64,000 bases of DNA from the NCBI GenBank assembly GCA_910588955.1, contig CAJURQ010000001.1, positions 310,001-374,000 of the forward strand, given 5' to 3'. Each line of letters opens with the position of its first letter. Position 1 is the stretch's first letter. Shown here piece after piece: positions 34,928 to 42,862 of the stretch. The stretch is from an uncultured Lachnospiraceae bacterium. Lineage in GTDB: Bacteria; Bacillota; Clostridia; Lachnospirales; Lachnospiraceae. The translations under genes and the position numbers were made by a program. A model generated the notes under the pieces. That model did not search any database, had not been told where the DNA came from, and worked only from the letters and a program-made list of their open reading frames with translations.

Positions 34928-36109
34928 CTACAGGCTCTCCCCGTAATAGTCCTTTGTACAGACAATCTCCCCGTCCTTTAAATAGACGCGCGGAATCCGT
35001 TTCCCGAGATCGCATGCCAGCTCATAGTTAAACCTGCCGGAAAGTTCTCCAAGCTCCTCCATAGTAATTACCTCCCCGCCGTCCGCGCCGATCAGGGTTA
35101 CTTCGTCGTTCTCCAATGCGTCCGGAATATCCGTCACATCCACCATGAACTGATCCATACAGATCCTGCCGAGAATGGGCGCGCGCTTTCCACGGATCAG
35201 CACGCTTCCCTTACCTGAAAGCCCTCTCGGATAGCCGTCCCCGTACCCGACAGGCACGGTGGCAATCCGCATCCGCTCCTTTGCCACAAAAGCGCCCCCG
35301 TAGCTGACGGGCGTTCCCGCCTCGATTTCCTTCACATAAACCAGCCTGCTTTTCAGGGAGAGAACGGGGCGCAGGGCAAGTATATCCCTAGTCACTTCCC
35401 CGGAGGGAGAAAGACCGTACAGTGTAATGCCCGCACGCACGAGCGAGAGATTCGCCTGCGGCAGGGTGAGAATGCCCGCGCTGTTGGAACAGTGTTTCAA
35501 GGGAATCGCTCTGCCCATCCGGCGCTCCGCCTCCTGTACAAACGCCGTAAACGCGGAAAGCTGTGAAAGCGCCGCTGTCTGATCTCTCTCGTCCGCCCTT
35601 GCAAAATGGGTAAATATCCCCTCCACCTCAATATGTGCCAGACCAGCAGTCCACTCCATAAACGCAAGCCCCTCCGCATCCGGTCTGATACCAATCCGCG
35701 ACATACCTGTGTCCACCTTCACATGAACAAGCGCCTTTTTCCCCAGCCTCTCAGCGCAGGCGTTCAAAGCCTCCAGCGCATCCCTTCTGAAAACGGCGGG
35801 ACGGATCTCCTGCAAGACCAATTCCTCATAACTGTAGGGAAAGGTATAGCCCAGAATCAATATCGGCTTTGTAAGCCCGGCGCGCCGCAGGATAAACGCT
35901 TCCTCCGCCGTCGCAGTGGCATAGCCGAACACATAGGGGAGTTTTTCCAATTCCCTGCCGATTGGCACAGCGCCGTGACCGTAGCCGTCCGTCTTGATCA
36001 CGCCAATCATCTTTGTCTGCGGTGAGATTGCCCCGTGCATCCGCTCCATATTATAAAGGATCGCCGAAAGGTCTACCGCCGCATATACTCTCTGATAATT
36101 CTCCAACAT
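34928..36109 (-). CDS. alr: Alanine racemase
   Basis: A 393-aa PLP enzyme supplying D-alanine for peptidoglycan. The PLP lysine is in GVIKTDGYGHGAVPIG near residue 39; HVKVDTGMSRIGIRP, LKHCSNSAGILTL and RICMDQFMVDVTDIP are typical. AGGAG precedes ATG 36109. The alr-mazF order is the common Firmicutes arrangement. Confidence 0.97.
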   Translation of the reverse strand: MLENYQRVYAAVDLSAILYNMERMHGAISPQTKMIGVIKTDGYGHGAVPIGRELEKLPYVFGYATATAEEAFILRRAGLTKPILILGYTFPYSYEELVLQEIRPAVFRRDALEALNACAERLGKKALVHVKVDTGMSRIGIRPDAEGLAFMEWTAGLAHIEVEGIFTHFARADERDQTAALSQLSAFTAFVQEAERRMGRAIPLKHCSNSAGILTLPQANLSLVRAGITLYGLSPSGEVTRDILALRPVLSLKSRLVYVKEIEAGTPVSYGGAFVAKERMRIATVPVGYGDGYPRGLSGKGSVLIRGKRAPILGRICMDQFMVDVTDIPDALENDEVTLIGADGGEVITMEELGELSGRFNYELACDLGKRIPRVYLKDGEIVCTKDYYGESL

Positions 36110-36143
36110 ATTTTTCTCCTGCGATTATTATATTCAAATCTCA

Positions 36144-36175
36144 CAAAAACGCCAAAGCCTTGAGACTTCGGCGTC
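36144..36175 (-). terminator. Terminator after the coiled-coil gene
   Basis: On the minus strand, GACGCC pairs with GGCGTT (with AAGC/GCTT-like inner pairing) followed by TTTTGTG. It lies about 18 bp past the coiled-coil gene's stop and separates it from alr. Confidence 0.65.
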
Positions 36176-36192
36176 TATGTATTCGTAGCAGT

Positions 36193-36936
36193 TTAACCCC
36201 CGGCTTCTTCGCTTTTCTCCGTCTGCCCGGCATGTTCTGCTTTCTCCGGCTCTTCCGCCTGTTTTTCCTGCCCCTCGGACTGTTTATCCGGGCTCGCTGT
36301 CTGCGCGGCAGTGCCCTTCCTGCGGTATTTTTCCTCCGGGTCGTACTGCATATCAAAAAGCTCGATCACCTCCGCGCCGAATATATCATGCATATACGCA
36401 TAGAGCTTGTTGTTGACCGCCTCTTTTTCCTGCTTGCGCACTACCTTTTTCTTGAGTTCCCGTCTGATGCCGCTGATCCACTCCTCGATCTCCGAAAGCT
36501 CTTTCGTATTCTGCTGGAGTTTCCGATAACACACGTCCATCGTAATCAGCATGAGCTGGTTGTTGAGCTGGTTGATCTGTCTTGGCAGTTCTACCAGTTC
36601 CTCCTCATAGGCATCCATCTTTTCATTGCACTCCTCAATGAGACGCTTATGGTCCGACATGTCCTTATCCTGCTTCTTGGTTGGGTGCTCACCCATTGCG
36701 TCGGCAAGTATCACAACCTCATCCATCAGCTTTTTCTTCAGTTTTTTCAGCTCCTTGGATTCTGAGTTCAGCTTTGCCTGCCGCTTTAACATGTCGTTTA
36801 AGTTCTTTTCCATCCCCTTTAGCTCAGGAGTAAACTCTGACTGTGTAAAGAGCCTGTGCCACTTATTGTCAAGCGTCAATATGGGGATTTTTTTCCCCAC
36901 AAGCGCCGGTTTGAATACATCATCCGCTCTGGACAT
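36193..36936 (-). CDS. Coiled-coil cytoplasmic protein of unknown function
   Basis: About 247 residues with long charged heptad-like stretches (about 45-150: KNLNDMLKRQAKLNSESKELKKLKKK in part) and a low-complexity Glu/Gln/Lys tail after residue 205. I recognise no domain with assigned activity. It lies between rex and alr on the same strand. ATG 36936 has AAAGGTG upstream; the longer in-frame ATG (36957) adds only seven residues and has a poorer ribosome site. Confidence 0.7.
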   Translation of the reverse strand: MSRADDVFKPALVGKKIPILTLDNKWHRLFTQSEFTPELKGMEKNLNDMLKRQAKLNSESKELKKLKKKLMDEVVILADAMGEHPTKKQDKDMSDHKRLIEECNEKMDAYEEELVELPRQINQLNNQLMLITMDVCYRKLQQNTKELSEIEEWISGIRRELKKKVVRKQEKEAVNNKLYAYMHDIFGAEVIELFDMQYDPEEKYRRKGTAAQTASPDKQSEGQEKQAEEPEKAEHAGQTEKSEEAGG

Positions 36937-36978
36937 TGCCACCACACCTTTCTGCATCGTTGGTATTTCGTCCCTTCC

Positions 36979-37614
36979 TCATGCCTCCTCCACTGAGGAA
37001 AGGTTATAGGACAGCTTCATCAGACTGTCCGACAGATGCACATTCTCCACTTGAATATGCCCGGGAAGCCGCAGATCCACATGGGCAAAATTCCATATGC
37101 CCTTGATCCCGCAGTCGGCAAGCCGTTCCGCCACCTCCACAGCCGAAGCCTTCGGGATGGTAAGCACCGCAATATCAATATTATGTTCCCGAATAAAGGC
37201 ATCCATCTCATCCATCGGACGCACCGTAATCCCGTGAATCTCTTTTCCGCACACCTTCGGATCACAGTCGAATATCCCCTGAAACAGAAAACCGCGCCGT
37301 TCAAAATTTGAATAATTGACCAGCGCCTGTCCCAAATTGCCGGCGCCAACAATAATCAGCCTGTACTCCCTGTTTAAGCCCAGTATCTTTCCGATCTCGT
37401 CATAGAGATAACCGACATTGTAGCCGTATCCCTGTTGTCCGAAACCGCCGAAGGTATTCAAATCCTGTCTGATCTGCGAAGCCGTCACCTGCATGATATC
37501 GGAAAGCTCTTGGGAGGAAACCCTCTCGATCCCCTCGTCCCGCAGTTCTCCCAGATAACGCAGATATCTCGGCAGACGGCTGACAACAGCCTGTGAAATT
37601 TCCTTTTCTTCCAC
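36979..37614 (-). CDS. rex: Redox-sensing transcriptional repressor Rex
   Basis: 211 residues. A winged helix (residues 1-80: SRLPRYLRYLGELRDEGIERVSSQEL in part, QIRQDLNTFGGFGQQGYGY) is followed by a Rossmann fold (LIIVGAGNLGQALVNY) that binds NADH/NAD. Rex senses the NADH/NAD ratio and represses fermentation genes when NAD is high. It starts at GTG 37614, seven nt after GGAGGG. A Rex-box-like sequence overlaps its own -35. Confidence 0.97.
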   Translation of the reverse strand: MEEKEISQAVVSRLPRYLRYLGELRDEGIERVSSQELSDIMQVTASQIRQDLNTFGGFGQQGYGYNVGYLYDEIGKILGLNREYRLIIVGAGNLGQALVNYSNFERRGFLFQGIFDCDPKVCGKEIHGITVRPMDEMDAFIREHNIDIAVLTIPKASAVEVAERLADCGIKGIWNFAHVDLRLPGHIQVENVHLSDSLMKLSYNLSSVEEA

Positions 37615-37643
37615 AACCGTACCCTCCGTTTTATTCTTCTATC

Positions 37644-37672
37644 ATCTTACGCTTACGTTAATTTTTTGTCAA
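37644..37672 (-). promoter_or_regulatory. rex promoter with Rex-box-like operator
   Basis: On the minus strand TTGACA (37672-37667) is followed after 17 nt by TAAGAT (37649-37644). The -35 begins the sequence TTGACAAAAAATTAACG, a degenerate version of the clostridial Rex consensus TTGTTAA-N4-TTAACAA, which suggests autoregulation. Confidence 0.5.
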
Positions 37673-37737
37673 TTGAATCATGCGCCATTGCTCAGCGCTG
37701 CGCACATTCCTTACCTTGATTCATTTAGAAGATTGAC
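37668..37737. repeat. Palindromic element in the rex/ABC-F divergent region
   Basis: GTCAATTGAATCA (from 37668) pairs imperfectly with TGATTCATTTAGAAGATTGAC (to 37737), around a GC-rich core with GCGC repeats. Both divergent -35 boxes (TGTCAA and TTGACA) lie at its two ends, so folding or binding here could affect both promoters. It shares the GAATCATGC start with the other palindromes. Confidence 0.45.
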
Positions 37738-37761
37738 AGGCACCTCCTCGGTCTGTAAACT
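37733..37761 (+). promoter_or_regulatory. Promoter of the ABC-F gene
   Basis: TTGACA (37733-37738) is followed after 17 nt by TAAACT (37756-37761). A palindrome, ACTGTACAGT (37760-37769), overlaps the expected start site. Confidence 0.55.
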
Positions 37762-37803
37762 GTACAGTGTATGTAAATTAAGAAAGGTCATGGTAAATGT
37801 AAG

Positions 37804-39738
37804 ATGATTTTATCCGTCAGCAACATTCATAAATCTTTTAACGAAGTTCCCATACTGAAAAATGTATCGTTCCATATAGAAGACAATGAGAAAGCCGCGA
37901 TCGTAGGCATAAACGGCGCGGGAAAGACCACGCTTCTGCGCATCATCATGGGTGAGCTTTCCGCGGACGAAGGGCTTGTGACCTTTGCCAAGGACAAAAC
38001 CGTCGGCTACCTCTCCCAGCACGAAGCTGTCTCCGGAGAAAACTCCATCTATCAGGAGCTCCTCTCCGTCAAACAGGATATCCTCGATATGGAGCTGCAG
38101 ATGCACACGATGGAGCTGCAGATGAAGACCGCGTCCGGCGACTCCTTATCTAAACTGATGGACAGCTACTCTGTGCTCACTCACGCATATGAAACCGGGG
38201 GCGGTTACACCTATAAGAGCGAGATTGTGGGTGTATTAAAGGGACTCGGCTTTGCGGAGGAGGAATTTGACAAATCTGTCTCCACCCTGTCCGGCGGACA
38301 GAAAACCCGGGTTGCGCTCGGCAAGCTTCTGCTGCTTAAACCAAATCTGATCATTCTGGACGAGCCGACAAACCATCTGGACCTGCAGTCCATTGCATGG
38401 CTGGAAACCTACCTTCTGAACTACAAAGGCGCGGTGATTATCGTCTCCCACGACCGTTATTTCCTCGACCGAATCGCCGGCAAAGTCATTGAGCTGGACA
38501 ATACAAAGGCGACCGTATTTTCCGGCAATTACTCCGCCTATGCCGCCGGAAAGGAAATGCTGCGCGCCGCCGCCTTCAACGCGTACATGAAACAACAGCA
38601 GGAAATTAAACATCAGGAGGCAGTCATTGAAAAACTAAAATCTTTCAATCGGGAAAAGTCAATCAAACGCGCAGAGAGCCGTGAAAAGATGCTGCAAAAG
38701 ATAGAAGTTTTGGAAAAGCCGACAGAAGTTCGGGCGGATATGCATTTGACGCTGGATCCGAAATTCCAGAGTGGCAACGACGTGCTGCAGGTGGAAGGGC
38801 TTTCCAAGGCGTTCGGTCCCCTCTCCCTCTTCGATAACCTGTCCTTTGATCTGAAAAAGGGGGAACATGTGGCGATTATCGGAGACAACGGCACTGGAAA
38901 AACGACCATCTTGAAAATCATCAACGAACTTCTGCCGCCCGACCGGGGAACGATCCGCCTCGGCACGAATGTGGCGATCGGCTACTACGATCAGGAGCAC
39001 CATGTGCTCCATCCGGAGAAGACGCTGTTCGAGGAAATATCGGACGACTACCCGACCTTAAACAACACGGAAATCCGGAACACGCTTGCCGCCTTTCTCT
39101 TTACCGGGGAAGACGTCTTTAAGACCATAAAAACCTTGAGCGGCGGGGAACGCGGCAGACTTTCCCTTGCAAAGCTCATGCTCTCCGAGGCAAATTTCCT
39201 GATTCTGGACGAGCCGACGAACCATCTGGACATTATGTCCAAGGAGATTCTCGAGGATGCTCTCTGCGCCTACACGGGGACAGTGCTCTACGTCTCCCAT
39301 GACCGCTATTTCATCAACAGGACCGCCCACCGGATTCTCGATTTAAACCGTCGGACGCTGACAAACTACCTCGGTAACTACGACTACTATTTAGAGAAGA
39401 AGGAGGAACAGATCGCCAAGATTGACGCTGTCCTTACGGGAGCCCAGCCGGGAAAAACAACCAGAACGGTTGATGCGCCATCCGGGGCAAAACAGGACTG
39501 GAAGGCGAAAAAGGAACAGCAGGCAGTGCAGCGCAAACGGGAGAACGACCTAAAAAAATGTGAGGAACAAATCGAAGCACTGGAAACACGCAATGAGGAA
39601 ATTGATACGCTTATGGCTTCGCCAGAGGTCTGTACGGATGTGGCGAGACTGCAGGAACTGAATCGAGAGAAGGAGGGGAATGAAACGGAGCTTGCGAGGT
39701 TGTATGAGAAATGGGAGGAATTGTCGCTGGAAGAATAA
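37804..39738 (+). CDS. ABC-F family ATPase (ribosome-associated)
   Basis: 644 residues with two ABC cassettes: Walker A GINGAGKTT and GDNGTGKTT, signatures LSGGQKTR and LSGGERGR, and LILDEPTNHLD twice. A linker helix region (about 245-305) separates them and a C-terminal charged coiled coil (about 560-644) follows; there are no membrane segments. ABC-F proteins act on ribosomes, either as housekeeping translation factors (like YkpA, YdiF) or as antibiotic protection factors; sequence alone does not decide. It is the window's only plus-strand gene. The ATG is preceded by a 5-codon ATG-started frame ending at its start. Confidence 0.93.
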   Translation: MILSVSNIHKSFNEVPILKNVSFHIEDNEKAAIVGINGAGKTTLLRIIMGELSADEGLVTFAKDKTVGYLSQHEAVSGENSIYQELLSVKQDILDMELQMHTMELQMKTASGDSLSKLMDSYSVLTHAYETGGGYTYKSEIVGVLKGLGFAEEEFDKSVSTLSGGQKTRVALGKLLLLKPNLIILDEPTNHLDLQSIAWLETYLLNYKGAVIIVSHDRYFLDRIAGKVIELDNTKATVFSGNYSAYAAGKEMLRAAAFNAYMKQQQEIKHQEAVIEKLKSFNREKSIKRAESREKMLQKIEVLEKPTEVRADMHLTLDPKFQSGNDVLQVEGLSKAFGPLSLFDNLSFDLKKGEHVAIIGDNGTGKTTILKIINELLPPDRGTIRLGTNVAIGYYDQEHHVLHPEKTLFEEISDDYPTLNNTEIRNTLAAFLFTGEDVFKTIKTLSGGERGRLSLAKLMLSEANFLILDEPTNHLDIMSKEILEDALCAYTGTVLYVSHDRYFINRTAHRILDLNRRTLTNYLGNYDYYLEKKEEQIAKIDAVLTGAQPGKTTRTVDAPSGAKQDWKAKKEQQAVQRKRENDLKKCEEQIEALETRNEEIDTLMASPEVCTDVARLQELNREKEGNETELARLYEKWEELSLEE

Positions 39739-39754
39739 GAAAACAACGAAACCT

Positions 39755-39797
39755 AAAAAACGACAGTGCGGAACATCTCTGAATCGCACTGTCATTT
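39755..39797 (-). terminator. Terminator shared by icd and the ABC-F gene
   Basis: GACAGTGCG (39762-39770) pairs with CGCACTGTC (39785-39793). On the minus strand a TTTTTT run follows, so icd transcripts should end here. On the plus strand the T-rich flank is weaker but could still help end the ABC-F message, which stops 24 bp earlier. Confidence 0.75.
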
Positions 39798-39804
39798 CAT
39801 ATTT

Positions 39805-41010
39805 CTATAAGGTATCTAAAGTTTTTCGGATTTCCTTGATAAAATTCTCACTGTTTAAGACGGTGACATCTTTTAAGGAAGTAATCAGCGCCAAATCTTT
39901 CGTCATCCTGCCGCTCTCGATGGTGGTGAGCGTCGCCTTTTCCAGTTTATCCGCAAATACCATGAGCTCCTTGTTGCCGTCCAGCTCGCCGCGTTTTCTA
40001 AGGGCGCCGGTCCATGCGAAGATGGTTGCGACGGAGTTGGTGGAAGTCTCCTCCCCAGCCAGATGCTTATAATAATGTCTCTGCACCGTGCCGTGTGCCG
40101 CTTCATACTCGTAAACGCCGTCGGGGGATACGAGTACCGAGGTCATCATGGCAAGAGAACCGAAGGCGGAGGATACCATATCGCTCATCACGTCACCGTC
40201 ATAGTTCTTACAAGCCCAGATAAAACCGCCTTTTGCCTTCATCACGCGCGCCACCGCGTCGTCGATCAGGGTGTAGAAATATTCAATGCCTGCGCTCTCA
40301 AACTTCTCTTTGTACTCTGCATCGTAAATCTCCTGAAAAATATCCTTAAAGTTGTGGTCATACTTTTTGGATATCGTGTCTTTCGTGGCAAACCAGAGAT
40401 CCTGCTTGATATCCAATGCGTAGTTAAAACATGCTTTCGCAAAGCTTGCAATGGACTTGTCGGTGTTATGGATTCCCTGCAGGATGCCGGGACCTGTAAA
40501 CTCGTGGATGGTCTCCCTGATCTCCGTGCCGTCCGCAGCGGTAAACACGAGTTCCGCTTTTCCCGCACCGGGCACTTTAATCTCTGTATTTTTATAAACA
40601 TCCCCATAGGCATGTCTCGCCAGCGTGATAGGCTTTTCCCAGTTCTTCACGCAGGGCTCGATGCCCTTCACGATAATCGGCGCGCGAAATACCGTGCCGT
40701 CAAGAGCGGCTCGGATCGTGCCGTTGGGGCTCTTCCACATCTCTTTTAGATTGTACTCCGTCATTCTCGCCGCGTTCGGCGTGATGGTGGCGCATTTTAC
40801 AGCCACGCCGTATTTTTTCGTCGCTTCCGCAGAGTCGATCGTCACCTGATCACTCGTCTCATTGCGGTATTCCAGTCCGAGATCGTAATATTCCGTCTTA
40901 AGGTCAATATACGGCAATAACAGCTCATCCTTAATCATCTTCCAGAGGATTCTTGTCATCTCGTCCCCGTCCATCTCCACCAGAGGCGTCGTCATCTTAA
41001 TTTTTTCCAT
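39805..41010 (-). CDS. icd: NADP-dependent isocitrate dehydrogenase (type II)
   Basis: A 401-aa enzyme producing 2-oxoglutarate and NADPH. MTTPLVEMDGDEMTRILWKMIKDELLLPYI-like N-terminus, SPNGTIRA, GFIWACKNYDGDVMSDM and YEAAHGTVQRHY identify the eukaryote-like homodimeric class rather than the E. coli class. It follows gntR by 20 bp and both share the operator-controlled promoter. AAAGGTG precedes the ATG. Confidence 0.96.
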   Translation of the reverse strand: MEKIKMTTPLVEMDGDEMTRILWKMIKDELLLPYIDLKTEYYDLGLEYRNETSDQVTIDSAEATKKYGVAVKCATITPNAARMTEYNLKEMWKSPNGTIRAALDGTVFRAPIIVKGIEPCVKNWEKPITLARHAYGDVYKNTEIKVPGAGKAELVFTAADGTEIRETIHEFTGPGILQGIHNTDKSIASFAKACFNYALDIKQDLWFATKDTISKKYDHNFKDIFQEIYDAEYKEKFESAGIEYFYTLIDDAVARVMKAKGGFIWACKNYDGDVMSDMVSSAFGSLAMMTSVLVSPDGVYEYEAAHGTVQRHYYKHLAGEETSTNSVATIFAWTGALRKRGELDGNKELMVFADKLEKATLTTIESGRMTKDLALITSLKDVTVLNSENFIKEIRKTLDTL

Positions 41011-41030
41011 GAATTTTTGTCACCTTTCTC

Positions 41031-41747
41031 TTATTTATTTTCTTCGTCGTCTTCGCCCGTGTTTTCCCCGTAAATCTCTTTCAGACCGTTTTTCACCATA
41101 TTGTCGTAGGCGTTGATCATATGCTGGTTTGCGAGCTTTTCCGCAAGCTCAGCGTCCCCCGCCTTAATCGCCTCCATAATCTGCCTGTGCTCGTCGTTGG
41201 AAGCTCGTCCCCTCGTGTTGGTAGCGAGCGTCTTTTGCCTGACGCGCAGCACATAGCGGTGAAAATCCCGCAGCGTGTGCTCTAGCAGTTTAGAGTCGCA
41301 CGCCTCATAGAGAATGTCGTGAAAACGATTGTCCAGCTCCGCGATCTGATCCAGATGCCCCTTCTCCTCGTGGAAGTCCGCCAGATAGATGTTTTCCTCC
41401 ATCTCCTCCATCTGCTCCTTTGAAATCTTTTCCGTTGCCAAACGAGCACACAGCCCTTCCAGCAGGGAACGGATCATATAAATGTCCTTCACGTCCTTCG
41501 CAGTGATTCCCGTCACGTAAGCGCCCTTATTGGGAACAATCCGGATCAACCCTTCCAGTTCCAGCTGCCGGAACGCCTCCCTGACCGGGGTACGGCTCAC
41601 GCCAAGCTCCTCCCCGATCGCCACTTCCTTCAATTCTTCGTGCTCCTTGTACTTGCCGCTCAAGATATCCTCCCGCAGCTTCTGGAACACACGCCCACGC
41701 AGAGAATACTTGTCGTTTGCATCATACTTCTTATCATAGTTCGTCAT
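41031..41747 (-). CDS. GntR-family regulator, FCD (FadR-like) subfamily
   Basis: 238 residues. The winged helix (about residues 12-80) includes LGVSRTPVREAFRQLELEGLIRIVPNKGAYVT (in part). An all-helical FCD ligand-binding domain follows (RSLLEGLCARLATEKI, DNRFHDILYEACDSKLLEHTL), often binding organic acids through a metal. Encoded immediately before icd, it probably controls icd and itself in response to a TCA-type metabolite. GAGGAATTG precedes ATG. Confidence 0.9.
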   Translation of the reverse strand: MTNYDKKYDANDKYSLRGRVFQKLREDILSGKYKEHEELKEVAIGEELGVSRTPVREAFRQLELEGLIRIVPNKGAYVTGITAKDVKDIYMIRSLLEGLCARLATEKISKEQMEEMEENIYLADFHEEKGHLDQIAELDNRFHDILYEACDSKLLEHTLRDFHRYVLRVRQKTLATNTRGRASNDEHRQIMEAIKAGDAELAEKLANQHMINAYDNMVKNGLKEIYGENTGEDDEENK

Positions 41748-41849
41748 TTCAATTCCTCACTTCTGCACCGCATTTTTTCTGTCGATTGACGGTGCATAAA
41801 CAAGACTGTGCGGCATAAGCAAACACAGCTCCCGTTATCCCCTTACCCC

Positions 41850-41883
41850 GTATAATTGTATACAATATACCTTGCCATGTCAA
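41850..41883 (-). promoter_or_regulatory. gntR-icd promoter with palindromic operator
   Basis: On the minus strand TTGACA (41883-41878) is followed after 17 nt by TACAAT (41860-41855). The -10 is half of the perfect 12-bp palindrome ATTGTATACAAT (41855-41866), extended by GTAT...ATAC on both sides. Operators of this TTGTATACAA type are known for FCD-type GntR repressors, so binding would directly block the promoter. The -35 lies at the 3' end of the subtilase gene. Confidence 0.7.
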
Positions 41884-42800
41884 TAATATCTGCATAAATT
41901 TTCTATATCAAGCATCCCCCATCCCTGCCTGCTCCACTCCACGCCCAGATCCCTTGCCGTGTAAATCATCTGTCGCTTTACCTGTGTGTTATTGCAGAAC
42001 GGGTACTTCTGCAGATAGAGCGCAGCCGCGCCCGAAACAATGGGCGTCGCCATGGAAGTGCCGCTTTTCTTCGTGTAGGAATCGCGGTACACACCCCTTC
42101 TGTCCCGGCGCCAGTTTAAGTTGCAGGAAACAATATCCGTGCCCGGCGCCACCAGATCCGGTTTTCTGTAAGGCAGATCTTCCCGCCCTCTGCCGGAATA
42201 ATTTTCGCAGAGATCCCTTCTCGCTCCAAAATACCCGCCCTCGTGACAACCCACGGTGATGACTCTGCGGCTCTCCCCCAGCGGAGAGAGCGTCCCCTCT
42301 CCCGGTCCCTTGTTTCCGGCGGCACAGACTACCACCACCCCCTGCTCGCTGACCGTCTCCAAAAGCCCCGCCAGCTCCTCCATACGCGTCCTGTCCCCAT
42401 CCTCGCCGATACCGACGGAAATGTTTAGCACGCGGATGCGGTAGCGCAGACGGTTCTCCAAAACCCAGAGAAGACCGTGGTACATGTTTTCTATGCTGCC
42501 TTCTCCCTTTTCGTCCAAAATCTTTCCCACGCAGAGCCTGCACGTTGGGGCAATCCCGCTGAAACGACCGTTAGAGAGACGTCCGCTCCCGCCGATACAG
42601 CCCGCCACGTGGGTCCCGTGCCCGCTGTCGTCGTAACGCTCCTGCCTGCCGTTCACAAAATCATGAAAGGCAACCACCCGATCCTCAAAATCAGGGTGAT
42701 TGCCAATCCCCGTATCCAAAACCGCCACGCACACCTCCTCCGTGGCAATGCTGTACTGTATGTTCTCCGTACATCCAAGCTGTCTTTTCACCCTGTCCAT
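41880..42800 (-). CDS. Subtilisin-like serine protease (S8), no signal peptide
   Basis: About 306 residues with the catalytic triad in family order: Asp in VAVLDTGIGNHPDF, His in DSGHGTHVAG, Ser in SGTSMATPIVSGAAAL. There is no signal sequence or prodomain of normal length; the N-terminus is short, as in intracellular subtilisins. ATG 42800 is preferred; a TTG at 42812 is possible. GGGAG lies 16 nt upstream, inside the stem of the preceding terminator hairpin, so translation may be poor unless the stem is open. Position right after the surface locus suggests a link to processing, but this is unproven. Confidence 0.85.
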   Translation of the reverse strand: MDRVKRQLGCTENIQYSIATEEVCVAVLDTGIGNHPDFEDRVVAFHDFVNGRQERYDDSGHGTHVAGCIGGSGRLSNGRFSGIAPTCRLCVGKILDEKGEGSIENMYHGLLWVLENRLRYRIRVLNISVGIGEDGDRTRMEELAGLLETVSEQGVVVVCAAGNKGPGEGTLSPLGESRRVITVGCHEGGYFGARRDLCENYSGRGREDLPYRKPDLVAPGTDIVSCNLNWRRDRRGVYRDSYTKKSGTSMATPIVSGAAALYLQKYPFCNNTQVKRQMIYTARDLGVEWSRQGWGMLDIENLCRYY

Positions 42801-42805
42801 GGCAT

Positions 42806-42848
42806 AAAACAAAACTCCCGGCTTTAGATATATATTATGCCGGGAGTC
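42806..42848 (-). terminator. Terminator of the surface-protein operon
   Basis: On the minus strand ACTCCCGGC pairs with GCCGGGAGT around an AT-rich loop and is followed by TTTGTTTT. It lies directly after the stop of the 42863-45781 gene and just before the subtilase start. Confidence 0.8.
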
Positions 42849-42862
42849 ATTTTATGCTTCTT

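Noticed and set aside
34812..35015. 67-codon frame just before mazF as an antitoxin
   Set aside because: It overlaps alr coding sequence, is Arg-rich without the MazE DNA-binding pattern, and has no ribosome site.
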